From: Planctomycetales bacterium
GTDB lineage: Bacteria > Planctomycetota > SZUA-567
Length of the DNA stretch: 6,609 bases
Assembly (NCBI GenBank): GCA_025997475.1
Contig: BNUQ01000077.1
Span: 1 to 6,609, forward strand
Direction: 5' to 3'
The translations under genes and the position numbers were made by a program. Shown piece after piece: positions 1 through 5,634 of the stretch (position 1 is its first letter; each line of letters begins with the position of its first letter). Below the pieces are notes generated by a model, which had not been told where the DNA came from, searched no databases, and saw only the letters and a list, made by a program, of their open reading frames with translations.

Positions 1-110
1 TTCTTCTGGGCGTCCCCGCTCGAACCTCCTTCTATTGGTTAATGAAAACCGGTCCCTGCCATCAGGAAAGCCCACTTTCATCCCAAACGAGCGGGATACG
101 CCCGCCTAAT
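1..110. other. Unassigned stretch upstream of a terminator
   Basis: No convincing coding region is visible; the open frame running from 42 crosses the terminator hairpin and then a palindrome, has no Shine-Dalgarno sequence, and its protein shows no recognisable motif. A small GC hairpin, GCGGG-ATACG-CCCGC, lies at 91-105, just before the terminator. This may be the 3' end of a transcript that starts outside the window, such as a small RNA or a 3' untranslated region. I could not match it to tRNA, tmRNA, RNase P, SRP or 6S RNA landmarks. Confidence 0.3.
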
Positions 111-111
111 A

Positions 112-148
112 AAAAAAAAGACCGCCCCAAATGGGACGGTCTTTTTTT
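112..148. terminator. Bidirectional rho-independent terminator
   Basis: A hairpin with stem GACCG-c-CCC / GGG-a-CGGTC (one C-A mismatch) and an AAAT loop is flanked by an A run on the left and seven T on the right (142-148). The A run pairs with the T run, and it gives a U tract when read on the minus strand, so the structure could terminate transcription both ways. On the + strand it would end whatever enters from the left edge. No convergent minus-strand gene is visible nearby. Confidence 0.85.
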
Positions 149-206
149 AAGGGCTTTTAAAACGGTTAAGTTTTTTAAGAACTCAGGTTACGCGATTTTG
201 ATAATC

Positions 207-270
207 ATTCCGCCGATCCGCCCCAACGGGGCGAAATATATCAGCCCAGGGTAAGCGGCGACGCTCTATC
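207..270 (+). repeat. Left arm of large inverted repeat
   Basis: This arm pairs with 429-490. Its exact blocks are ATTCCGCC (207-214), a 25-base block at 231-255 that includes AAATATATCAGCCCAGGG, and ACGCTCTATC (261-270). Between the first two blocks is a 15-base tip hairpin, CGCCCCAACGGGGCG (219-233), with a 6-bp stem and 3-base loop. The right arm has a different sequence with the same fold at this place. Confidence 0.85.
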
Positions 271-320
271 AGCCGCGCCACCATAGGTAAAGACGGCGCG
301 AAGCGCCAACCGCAATTGGA

Positions 321-345
321 CGGTTCGCCGCGTTTGGGCGAACCG
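321..345. repeat. 9-bp stem hairpin in the palindrome loop
   Basis: CGGTTCGCC (321-329) is the perfect reverse complement of GGCGAACCG (337-345), with a 7-base loop. No T run follows it, so it does not look like a terminator. It sits in the loop between the two long inverted arms. Confidence 0.7.
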
Positions 346-428
346 CCCTCGCCGCCGCCGCGTTTGCCGCCTAACGGCGGAACTGTCGGATGGTTTTATC
401 AATCAACCGCTACCCAGGGTGGCGGCAC

Positions 429-490
429 GATAGAGCGTGTGCCTTACCCTGGGCTGATATATTTCGCGCTTTCAGCGCGACTGGCGGAAT
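429..490 (-). repeat. Right arm of large inverted repeat
   Basis: This is the reverse complement of the arm at 207-270, with exact blocks at 429-438, 443-467 (25 bases) and 483-490. Its tip hairpin is CGCGCTTTCAGCGCG (465-479). Like its partner it is 15 bases long with a 6-bp stem and 3-base loop, but the sequence differs. Conservation on both sides of a changed but still paired hairpin suggests that the structure matters. Confidence 0.85.
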
Positions 491-500
491 TTTTTCAAAT

Positions 501-527
501 TCTTCGTTGCAACAGCACCAACGAAGA
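501..527. repeat. 9-bp stem hairpin
   Basis: TCTTCGTTG (501-509) pairs perfectly with CAACGAAGA (519-527) around a 9-base loop. It lies inside the outer 11-bp inverted repeat, between the right long arm and the right end. No T tract follows on either strand, so a terminator role is not supported. Confidence 0.6.
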
Positions 528-546
528 CCGCGCAACATGAGTTCTT

Positions 547-572
547 AACTTTCAACTTTCAACTTTTAACTC
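547..572 (+). repeat. Heptamer array, unit AACTTTC (element H1)
   Basis: Units AACTTTC (547-553), AACTTTC (554-560), AACTTTT (561-567) and a partial AACTC give a strict 7-bp period. The array overlaps the right end of the large palindrome. The same unit recurs in both arms of the element at 1391-1478. A degenerate left partner may exist around 155-185, but it is not convincing as an array. Confidence 0.75.
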
Positions 573-640
573 ATTCCGCCCCCATTGCCCGCCGCCCGCT
601 TTTTTTTAACTTTTACCCTAACTCTTGCCCCTCGACCACG

Positions 641-1366
641 ATGAAAGAACTCCGCGCGTTTTTTTTTGACCTGGACGATACGATTTACAGCATCACGGAC
701 TTCGCCGAGATGGCGCGTCGGTCGGCAATCAAGGCGATGATTGCCGCCGGTTTGCGCATCGCGCCGGACGATTGCTATCGCGAATTGCAAGCCGTGATTA
801 GCGAATTCGGAAGCAATCACGAACAGCATTTCGACAAACTTCTTAAACGTCTGCCGTCCGCCACCCACGCGCATAAAGACCCGCTCATCATTTGCGCCGC
901 CGGCGTCGCGGCGTATCACGACGCCAAGCCCTATAATTTTTTCCCGTTCAACGACGCGATGGAGGTCTTGCGGCAGTTGCAGGCGCAACGCTTGCCGCTC
1001 GGCGTTATCACCTCCGGCATCGTCGCCAAACAAGCGGAAAAAATCGTGCGGTTAGGCTTGCACCAAATGATTGACCACCGCCTGATTTTCATCACCGACG
1101 GCGTCGGCATCAGCAAAAATAATCCGCGTCTGTATGAAACGGCGTGCCGCGCGGTGGGCGCGCCGCCGGAGACCTGCGCTTATATCGGCGACAATCCGCC
1201 GGTCGATATCGATGTGCCGGCGCAAATCGGAATGCTCACTTTTCTCTGTCGGCGCGGCGGCAAATACCGGCTGACGACCGGCAAGGTCGAACCGACCTAC
1301 AAGGTCGATAACTTTTTCGACGTGTTGGAAATCATCAATCGCCACTACCGCATTATTCCCGCGTAA
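641..1366 (+). CDS. HAD-superfamily hydrolase (subfamily IA)
   Basis: The 241-residue protein has all four HAD signatures. Motif I is DLDDT at residues 10-14 (nucleophile D10, acid/base D12), motif II is ITSG with T124/S125, the motif III lysine is K159 (ISKNNP), and motif IV is IGDNPPVDID with D184 and D189/D191. A helical cap of about 90 residues between motifs I and II fits subfamily IA. The N-terminal pattern FDLDDTIYSITDFAEMARRSAIKAMI resembles, from memory, the TIGR02253 group of unassigned HAD phosphatases. The likely reaction is cytosolic phosphomonoester hydrolysis; the substrate is unknown, and a nucleotide or sugar phosphate is possible. The ATG at 641 puts motif I at the usual place, although no Shine-Dalgarno is visible. 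Oddity: codons 7-9 are a run of nine T (659-667) directly before D10. The stop lies 24 bases before the heptamer element at 1391. Confidence 0.9.
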   Translation: MKELRAFFFDLDDTIYSITDFAEMARRSAIKAMIAAGLRIAPDDCYRELQAVISEFGSNHEQHFDKLLKRLPSATHAHKDPLIICAAGVAAYHDAKPYNFFPFNDAMEVLRQLQAQRLPLGVITSGIVAKQAEKIVRLGLHQMIDHRLIFITDGVGISKNNPRLYETACRAVGAPPETCAYIGDNPPVDIDVPAQIGMLTFLCRRGGKYRLTTGKVEPTYKVDNFFDVLEIINRHYRIIPA

Positions 1367-1390
1367 CGGGCAGTGGGCGTTGAAAAGAGC

Positions 1391-1478
1391 AAAGTTGAAA
1401 GTTGAAAGTTGAGAAAAGAGCAATCGCCGATTAACCGGCGCAGTTTTCTTAACTTTCAACTTTTAACTTTTAACTTTA
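1391..1478. repeat. Palindromic heptamer element H2 (AAAGTTG / CAACTTT)
   Basis: The left arm is three perfect AAAGTTG units (1391-1411). The right arm is four units, AACTTTC, AACTTTT, AACTTTT and AACTTTA (1451-1478). Between them AGAAAA (1412-1417) pairs with TTTTCT (1444-1449), and CGCCG (1425-1429) pairs with CGGCG (1436-1440). The whole stretch therefore folds as one nested hairpin. It fills the gap between the HAD and patatin genes, and the patatin reading frame stays open through part of it. Confidence 0.85.
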
Positions 1479-1484
1479 CTCTTC

Positions 1485-1491
1485 GGGGGGG
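1485..1491 (+). promoter_or_regulatory. G7 tract at the ribosome-binding position of the patatin gene
   Basis: Seven consecutive G end 7 bases before the TTG at 1499, the right distance to pair with the CCUCC of 16S rRNA. This supports the TTG start over the in-frame TTG at 1409. A homopolymeric ribosome-binding site could also vary in length by slippage. Confidence 0.45.
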
Positions 1492-1498
1492 CAAAATC

Positions 1499-2368
1499 TT
1501 GCCACAGAAAAAACTGGGGTTGGCGTTGGGCGGCGGCGGCAGTCGCGCCTTGTGTCATCTCGGCGTGTTGACCGCGCTTGAAAACGCCGGCATCGAAATT
1601 CACGCCGTCGCCGGTAACAGTATGGGCGCGCTTATCGGCGCGGTCTATGCGCATCGCGGCGACGCGGCGCAGACGCGGAGCGAAGTCGCGCAATTTTTCA
1701 CCGCCAACCGCGCTTTCACCGAACGCAAAGGCGACGGCTTGACGCGCGGCAACGGGGTTTTCACTTATGCCAAACGCTGTTTGCGGTCGCTCGCGATTTC
1801 GTTGGTGCTGTCGTTTCGCAACGGTTTTCTGCGCGGCAACCCCTGCGCCAAAGCCATCGCCGCGTTGGCGCCGGCGATTAAAATCGAGGACTTGCCGTTG
1901 CCGTTCGCGAGCGTCGCCCTGAATCTGACCGACGGTAAATTGGAAAATTTCACGGCGGGCGATTTGCGACCGGCGCTCACCGCCGGCACAAATATCGGCG
2001 TGGTGTTCAAGCCGTTCGCGTGGCGGGGAAAAATGTATATTGACGCCGCGCCGGTGCGGAGCGTGCCGGCGGCGGAGGCGCGCGCGCTCGGCGTCGAGGT
2101 CGTGTTGGCGGTGGATATTCGCTCGTCGTTGCCGGAAAATTACGCGGTGCAAAACGGGATGGACGTGGTGATGCGCTTGGAACAAATCGAAAGCAAAATG
2201 CTGAACGACCAAACCTTGGCGGCGGCGGATTTAGTCGTGCGTCCGCCGGTCAGTCAAATTTTCTGGGGCGATTTTTCCCGCGCCGCGGAAATTATCGCCA
2301 TCGGCGAACAGGCGACGAACGCGGCGTTGCCGCAATTGCGGCGGTTGCTGGCGGCGGAAGACAATTAA
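1499..2368 (+). CDS. Patatin-like phospholipase
   Basis: The 289-residue patatin-domain protein belongs to the RssA/YlbK-like type of serine acyl hydrolases acting on phospholipids or acyl esters. Visible features are the glycine-rich oxyanion loop GGGGSR (residues 11-16), the nucleophile elbow GNSMG with S41, and the catalytic-dyad Asp in MYIDAAP at D182, where DGG or DGA is usual. No signal peptide is seen, so a cytosolic or peripheral membrane site is likely. Start choice: the frame is open back to a TTG at 1409, but those 30 codons translate the heptamer repeat and precede the domain. TTG 1499 follows a G7 tract at good spacing and starts just before the beta strand that leads into GGGGSR. 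The stop TAA (2366-2368) lies in the first unit of the next array (CAATTAA). The substrate is unknown, and the DAA variant does not by itself imply inactivity. Confidence 0.88.
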   Translation: MPQKKLGLALGGGGSRALCHLGVLTALENAGIEIHAVAGNSMGALIGAVYAHRGDAAQTRSEVAQFFTANRAFTERKGDGLTRGNGVFTYAKRCLRSLAISLVLSFRNGFLRGNPCAKAIAALAPAIKIEDLPLPFASVALNLTDGKLENFTAGDLRPALTAGTNIGVVFKPFAWRGKMYIDAAPVRSVPAAEARALGVEVVLAVDIRSSLPENYAVQNGMDVVMRLEQIESKMLNDQTLAAADLVVRPPVSQIFWGDFSRAAEIIAIGEQATNAALPQLRRLLAAEDN

Positions 2369-2469
2369 CAATTAACAATTAACAATTGTTGAACGGATGC
2401 GCTCCGCGCGTTTTTAACCATAAAACTCCGCTAAATAATTGTTAATTGTTAATTGTGAATTGTGAATTG
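2362..2469. repeat. Palindromic heptamer element H3 (CAATTAA / AATTGTT)
   Basis: The left arm is three CAATTAA units plus CAATTG (2362-2388). The right arm is AATTGTT twice, AATTGTG twice and AATTG (2437-2469). The core holds GCGC-TCC-GCGC (2399-2409) and AAACTCCGCTAAA (from about 2424), the reverse complement of the TTTAGC..GGAGTTT core seen in other elements. The element therefore lies in the opposite orientation to H5 and H7. Its first unit supplies the patatin stop codon, and its right end lies 24 bases before the methyltransferase ATG. Confidence 0.88.
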
Positions 2470-2493
2470 CTTTCCCCTTTTCCCTAAATCCCA

Positions 2494-3356
2494 ATGTCCA
2501 ACCAACTTTTTTACGGCGACAATTTGGAAGTGTTGCAAAAATATGTCGCCGACGCGTCGGTTGATTTGTGCTACGTTGACCCGCCGTTTAACAGCACGAC
2601 AAAGAGCGTTTGGGCTACGCCACGCAAAAGCCGCTGGCGCTGTTGGAGCGGATTATCAAAGCGTCGTCGAACGCGGGCGACACCGTCTTGGACGCTTTTT
2701 GCGGTTGCGGCACGACCGTTGACGCGGCGCAGTCGTTAGGGCGGAAATGGATTGGCGTCGATATTACTTACAACTCCATTTCGCTGATTCAAAAACGGCT
2801 CGCCGAGCGCTACGGCGAGAAAATTCTCGGCGACGTAATTTTCTCCGGCATTCCGCAAGACCTCGCCGCCGCGCGGGCGCTCGCGCAGAAGCAAGACGAC
2901 CGGTTGCGCAAAGAATTTGAGAAGTGGGCGATTCTCACCTACGCGAACAATCAGGCGAAAATCAACGATAAAAAAGGCGCGGACGGCGGCATTGACGGCG
3001 TCGCTTACACCGCCGTCGGCACGGCGCTCTTTTCGGTGAAGTCGGGCGCGGTTTCGGTGAAAGACGTTCGGGATTTACGCGGCGTGCTTGACCGCGAAAA
3101 CGCGGCGGCGGGGATTTTAATCACGCTGAACGCGCCGACGAAAAATATGTCGCAGGAGGCGTCCGCCGCCGGGTTTCTGCCCGACCCGCCGACCATGCGC
3201 CTGCCGCAAAAAACGCCGAAAATCCAAATCGTTTCCATTCAACAAATGCTCGACGGGGCGCGGCTGAATTTGCCGTTGCCGGTGCCGGTGCTCAAAGCCG
3301 CCGCGCGCGCGAAGCCGAAAAATCATCAAGCGGAGATTGATTTTGATGCGAGTTGA
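2494..3356 (+). pseudogene. Broken DNA methyltransferase with Mrr-like nuclease domain
   Basis: The N-terminal part (ATG 2494, frame 1) matches an N4/N6-adenine-type methyltransferase: GDNLEVL, then catalytic motif IV DPPFNS (2578-2595). The next recognisable block, DKERLGYATQKPLALLERII, lies in another frame from about 2598. It is followed by SAM-binding motif I LDAFCGCGTT (2688-2717) and GVDITY. In intact relatives several hundred residues, including motifs V-VIII and the target-recognition region, separate DPPFNS from the QKP motif; here they abut. So a large deletion plus frameshift is inferred, with the junction near 2594-2600. The original frame stops at 2739 after 81 residues. The C-terminal third looks like an Mrr-type PD-(D/E)xK domain (GIDG at 2991-3000, SVKSG with its Lys at 3039-3041), so the ancestor probably joined modification and cleavage. 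Internal initiation at TTG 2610 could give a 248-residue fragment, but nothing supports its function. Confidence 0.85.
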
Positions 3357-3370
3357 ACGGGAAGGTTATC

Positions 3371-3423
3371 AAAGTTCAAGATTGCAGTTAATCGACTACC
3401 CATTCCGCTCTCAACTTTCAACT
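3371..3423. repeat. Degenerate heptamer element H4 between convergent genes
   Basis: CAACTTT and a partial CAACT (3412-3423) form a short right array; AAAGTT at 3371-3376 is a possible remnant of a left arm. GCAGTT (3384-3389) can pair with AACTGC (3420-3425), but that pairing would cross the other one, so no clean hairpin exists. The array overlaps the 3' end of mnmA and provides its TGA stop (plus-strand tca, 3411-3413). I see no standard terminator between the two convergent genes. Confidence 0.5.
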
Positions 3424-4487
3424 GCACCGCTTCGCAAAATCCTCCCGCCGCCCATCACTAAATCGTCGTCATAAAAAACCGCCGACTGCCCCGGCGCGAT
3501 GGCGTTGAGTTCCGTCGCCGTTTCGACCTGCCATTTGCCGTCGGACGCCGGTGAAATTTTCGCCGCGACCGGCGTCGCCGACGAGCGAATTCGGACCGTC
3601 GCGTTAAACGCGCCGTTCGGCGCGGCGACGGCGACCCAGTGCAAATCGTCAACTTGAAACGCGCGCCCCTTGACCGCCGCCGCCGAGCCGACGATGACGG
3701 CGTTGCGCTCGGCGTCCAACGCGACGACATACAACGGTTGCTTCGCCGAGACGCCAAGCCCTTTGCGCTGACCAATGGTGTAATGCCAATAGCCGCGATG
3801 TTTGCCCACGACTTTGCCGCAAGCGTCGATAATGTCGCCCTCGCGGTCGGGCGCGCCCAACAGTTCGCGATGGTCGCCGCTGTAAAAATCCTGACTGTCC
3901 GGCAAGTCGCCGGTTTCCAAACCGAGCTCGCGGGCGACGGCGCGGACTTCATTCTTGGTCATTTCGCCGAGCGGAAACCGCGCGCCGCCGATTTGCGTCT
4001 GCGACAAGCGGTATAAAAAATACGATTGGTCTTTCGCGCGGTCGCGCGCCATTTGCAAAAATTGCCGCCCGTCGCGCTCGCCGTTGCGGACGTAATGACC
4101 GGTGGCGAATTTGTCGAAGCATAAACCGGCGGCGCGGGCTTGCGCGAGGAGGACGCCGAATTTCATCAGTCCGTTGCACCGCACGCACGGATTGGGCGTG
4201 CGTCCCGCCAAATACTCGGCGCGGAAATATGCCAGCACGATTTTTTCGTATTCTTCGGCGCAGTCGAAAACGTGATGCGGAATGCGCAAGGCGGCGCAAA
4301 CGCGGGCGGCGCGGGCGCAATCGGCGGCTTCGCCCGGACCGAAACAGGCGTCGCGGTCGCCGCCGCGATATTTGCCCTCGCGCCACAACGTCATCGTTAC
4401 GCCGCAAACGCGATGACCGGCGCGCGCCAACAACGCCGCCGCGACCGAAGAATCCACCCCGCCCGATAAGCCGACCGCGATGTTCAT
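3411..4487 (-). CDS. mnmA: tRNA-specific 2-thiouridylase MnmA
   Basis: This enzyme adds sulfur to U34 of the tRNAs for Lys, Glu and Gln in the cytosol, adenylating the base and then inserting relayed sulfur. The 358-residue length is normal. Visible are the PP-loop SGGVDSS (residues 8-14), NPCVRCN (99-105), GHY (130-132), KDQSYFLYRL (152-161), and the beta-barrel region with HYTIGQRKGLG (235-245). Oddities: the first conserved site reads C101-x-x-C104, where E. coli-type enzymes have D-x-x-C. The second catalytic cysteine (SxxxC in E. coli-type enzymes) is replaced by Y202 in PDSQDFYSGD. There is also a cysteine-rich insert, ACFGPGEAADC..VC, at 47-64. From memory a subfamily with CFGP, CxxC and SQDFYSGD exists, so this is probably a functional variant with different sulfur or Fe-S chemistry. 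No Shine-Dalgarno is visible, and heptamer repeats reach almost to the start codon. The last codons and the TGA are themselves repeat sequence. Confidence 0.93.
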   Translation of the reverse strand: MNIAVGLSGGVDSSVAAALLARAGHRVCGVTMTLWREGKYRGGDRDACFGPGEAADCARAARVCAALRIPHHVFDCAEEYEKIVLAYFRAEYLAGRTPNPCVRCNGLMKFGVLLAQARAAGLCFDKFATGHYVRNGERDGRQFLQMARDRAKDQSYFLYRLSQTQIGGARFPLGEMTKNEVRAVARELGLETGDLPDSQDFYSGDHRELLGAPDREGDIIDACGKVVGKHRGYWHYTIGQRKGLGVSAKQPLYVVALDAERNAVIVGSAAAVKGRAFQVDDLHWVAVAAPNGAFNATVRIRSSATPVAAKISPASDGKWQVETATELNAIAPGQSAVFYDDDLVMGGGRILRSGAVES

Positions 4488-4494
4488 AGTTTTT

Positions 4495-4605
4495 AGAGTT
4501 TAGAGTTTAAAGTTTAGAGTTGAGAGTTAAAAGTTGAGAGTTTAGCAGTGGAGTTATTTTTAATAATGCGCGAAGCGCAACCTCTGCTCAACTCTCAACT
4601 CTAAA
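4495..4605. repeat. Palindromic heptamer element H5 (AGAGTTT / CAACTCT)
   Basis: The left arm has seven units, 4495-4543: AGAGTTT, AGAGTTT, AAAGTTT, AGAGTTG, AGAGTTA, AAAGTTG, AGAGTTT. A degenerate eighth unit (4488-4494) touches the mnmA start codon. The core has GGAGTT (4550-4555) and the mini-hairpin GCGC-GAA-GCGC (4568-4578), an 11-base word also found at 296-306. The right arm is two units, AACTCTC and AACTCTA (4590-4603). The right arm supplies the stop codon (plus-strand cta, 4601-4603) of the gene upstream of mnmA on the minus strand. Confidence 0.88.
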
Positions 4606-5437
4606 TCGTAATAAGCACATCATAGACGACGTGGCCGCCGGCGGCGAGGGCGAAGCCGCGTTCGAGATACAAATAGCCGAGATACAAACCGGCGAGCGCG
4701 CGAAAGGTGAACGTTTCGGCGGAAAACGGCGCGTCCATTCCCGGCAAATAGTGAAAGCCGGCGAAAACTAACGCTTGCGCCAACATCACCGCCATATAAA
4801 CCGCGTTGCCGCGCCTCAAATCCAACGCCCGCGCAATGCCGAACAACAGCGACATCAGCAACAGCCGGAACAAAAATTCTTCATACACGCCCGCGCCCGC
4901 CGCCATAATCAAGGCGACCGACGGCGCGCTTAACCGCTCGCCCGTCGCAATGGTCAGCGACGCATCCGCCGCGCCGAGAAATTTAACGAGCCCTTCAAGC
5001 AACCACAGCGGCAACGCCCAAACGACGCTTTCCGCCAACATCAAAGGCAACGTCCGCCAACGCCAACGCCAGCGTCCGCCCGCCAAATGTTGTTGCAACA
5101 ACAAAACGGCGGCTAACAACGACAACGTCGCAAGCGAACTGCCGCCGCGCAAAAAAGTGATTGCCCAGCCCGACGGCTCCGCCCACGCCGGCGCGATTTC
5201 GCGCAACGCCCACACACCGGCGAAATAAAATGAATTGAGCATTTTCGCCAGCGCCAAATCGGCGCCGTTGGCGAGATGCAATTCTTCGCGGCTGAGAAGC
5301 CAGACGCCGAGATGATAGACGAGCAACACCGGCGACAAAAAAATTAGTGCCATCAGCGGTTGCGCGCTGTCTTCGATATAGCCGACGTAAGGCGAGCGCG
5401 GCGGTTGCGTGAAAATGTCGGCGTTGAGGCGGCGCAT
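4601..5437 (-). CDS. CPBP-family (CAAX/Rce1-like) intramembrane metalloprotease
   Basis: A 278-residue polytopic membrane protein. Hydrophobic stretches fit several transmembrane helices, roughly at residues 27-48, 100-115, 130-150, 172-200, 212-228 and 247-268. The three CPBP signatures are present: EEFLFR (EExxxR, E186, E187, R191), FAGFH (FxxxH, F225, H229) and HVVYD (H269, D273). These residues form the glutamate/histidine active site of Rce1-type proteases. In bacteria the family acts on prenylated-like proteins, bacteriocin precursors or unknown membrane substrates; no bacteriocin gene is near, so the substrate is unknown. An RWRWRWR run (122-128) comes from a short hexamer DNA repeat and may be a basic, aromatic loop at the membrane surface. 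No clear Shine-Dalgarno precedes the ATG at 5437. The TAG stop lies inside the heptamer element that separates it from mnmA. Confidence 0.85.
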   Translation of the reverse strand: MRRLNADIFTQPPRSPYVGYIEDSAQPLMALIFLSPVLLVYHLGVWLLSREELHLANGADLALAKMLNSFYFAGVWALREIAPAWAEPSGWAITFLRGGSSLATLSLLAAVLLLQQHLAGGRWRWRWRTLPLMLAESVVWALPLWLLEGLVKFLGAADASLTIATGERLSAPSVALIMAAGAGVYEEFLFRLLLMSLLFGIARALDLRRGNAVYMAVMLAQALVFAGFHYLPGMDAPFSAETFTFRALAGLYLGYLYLERGFALAAGGHVVYDVLITI

Positions 5438-5477
5438 AGTTTTTTTGAGCGGAAAAATGGCGCGAGAGGCAGGAGAG

Positions 5478-5634
5478 AATTAACAATTAACAATTTACAA
5501 TTTACAATTAACAATTGTGGAGTTTTTATTTTCAAATCCGCAAGCGCTCGCGAAGCGAATCTTTGACCGTCAAACTCCTTAATTGTTAATTGTAAATTGT
5601 TAATTGTTAATTGTTAATTGTTAATTGTTAATTG
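5478..5634. repeat. Palindromic heptamer element H6 (AATTAAC / AATTGTT)
   Basis: The left arm is AATTAAC twice, AATTTAC twice, AATTAAC and AATTG (5478-5517). The right arm is seven units, mostly AATTGTT with one AATTGTA in second place, plus AATTG (5581-5634). The core is itself palindromic: GGAGTTT (5519-5525) with AAACTCC (5572-5578), TCAAA (5532-5536) with TTTGA (5562-5566), and CGCT..AGCG at 5545-5557 around TCGCGA. This is the clearest full-length member of the family. The right arm overlaps the surE 3' end and supplies its TAA. Confidence 0.92.

Larger units (their letters stand above)
175..548. repeat. Large nested palindromic element
   Basis: The ends are a perfect 11-bp inverted repeat, TTAAGAACTCA at 175-185 and TGAGTTCTTAA at 538-548. 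Nested inside are long inverted arms (207-270 and 429-490) around a loop of about 160 bases that has its own hairpins. Three of these are 295-307 (GGCGC-GAA-GCGCC), 321-345 (9-bp stem, 7-base loop) and 407-425. The right end runs directly into a heptamer array. No protein-coding gene lies inside, so any mobility would have to be supplied in trans. It resembles, from memory, intergenic repeats of PVC-group bacteria. It may be a mobile palindrome or a structured RNA; the sequence does not decide. Confidence 0.75.
149..640. other. Gene-free repeat region before the HAD gene
   Basis: This gap of nearly 500 bases has no supportable gene. It holds the nested palindrome at 175-548, several hairpins, a heptamer array at 547-572, and a T8 run just before 608. 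The frame open at 316-540 runs through the palindrome loop and right arm and encodes a proline/glycine-rich sequence with no family features, so I leave it out. I could not identify a clear -35/-10 promoter for the downstream gene. Confidence 0.6.

Noticed and set aside
19..34. T-loop-like word ctcgaac and a CCTCCTTCT word resembling the 16S 3' end
   Set aside because: The flanks do not form a T-arm stem, no acceptor or anticodon arm fits, and the bases before CCTCC do not match the conserved 16S end.
42..254. Open frame of 70 codons at the left end
   Set aside because: It runs across the terminator hairpin and into the left arm of the large palindrome, has no Shine-Dalgarno and shows no family motif.
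369..375. GCCTAAC as an integron attC core site
   Set aside because: No matching GTTRRRY partner with the paired L boxes lies at attC distance; the word belongs to a simple CCGCC-TAAC-GGCGG hairpin.
501..527. Terminator at the 9-bp hairpin
   Set aside because: No T run follows on either strand; on the minus strand the downstream sequence is TTTG followed by A-rich bases.
316..540. Open frame of 74 codons inside the palindrome
   Set aside because: Its sequence is made of hairpin loop and right-arm repeat, and the low-complexity Pro/Gly content follows from GC-rich repeats.
1409..1498. Longer patatin N-terminus from TTG 1409
   Set aside because: These codons translate the heptamer palindrome, have no ribosome-binding site, and precede the conserved domain. 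The TTG at 1499 fits better.
1463..2212. Long minus-strand open frame opposite the patatin gene (and similar frames opposite other genes)
   Set aside because: It is antisense to a gene with clear motifs, its Arg/His/Gln-rich composition is typical of GC-rich shadow frames, and it has no domain.
2437..2469. Heptamer AATTGTT units as -35/-10 promoter boxes
   Set aside because: TTGTTA and TTAAT words recur every 7 bp purely from the repeat, and no pair at 17-bp spacing stands out, so a promoter call is not supported.
5478..5634. CRISPR array
   Set aside because: The period is 7 bp with no spacers, the arms are inverted, and no cas gene is present.
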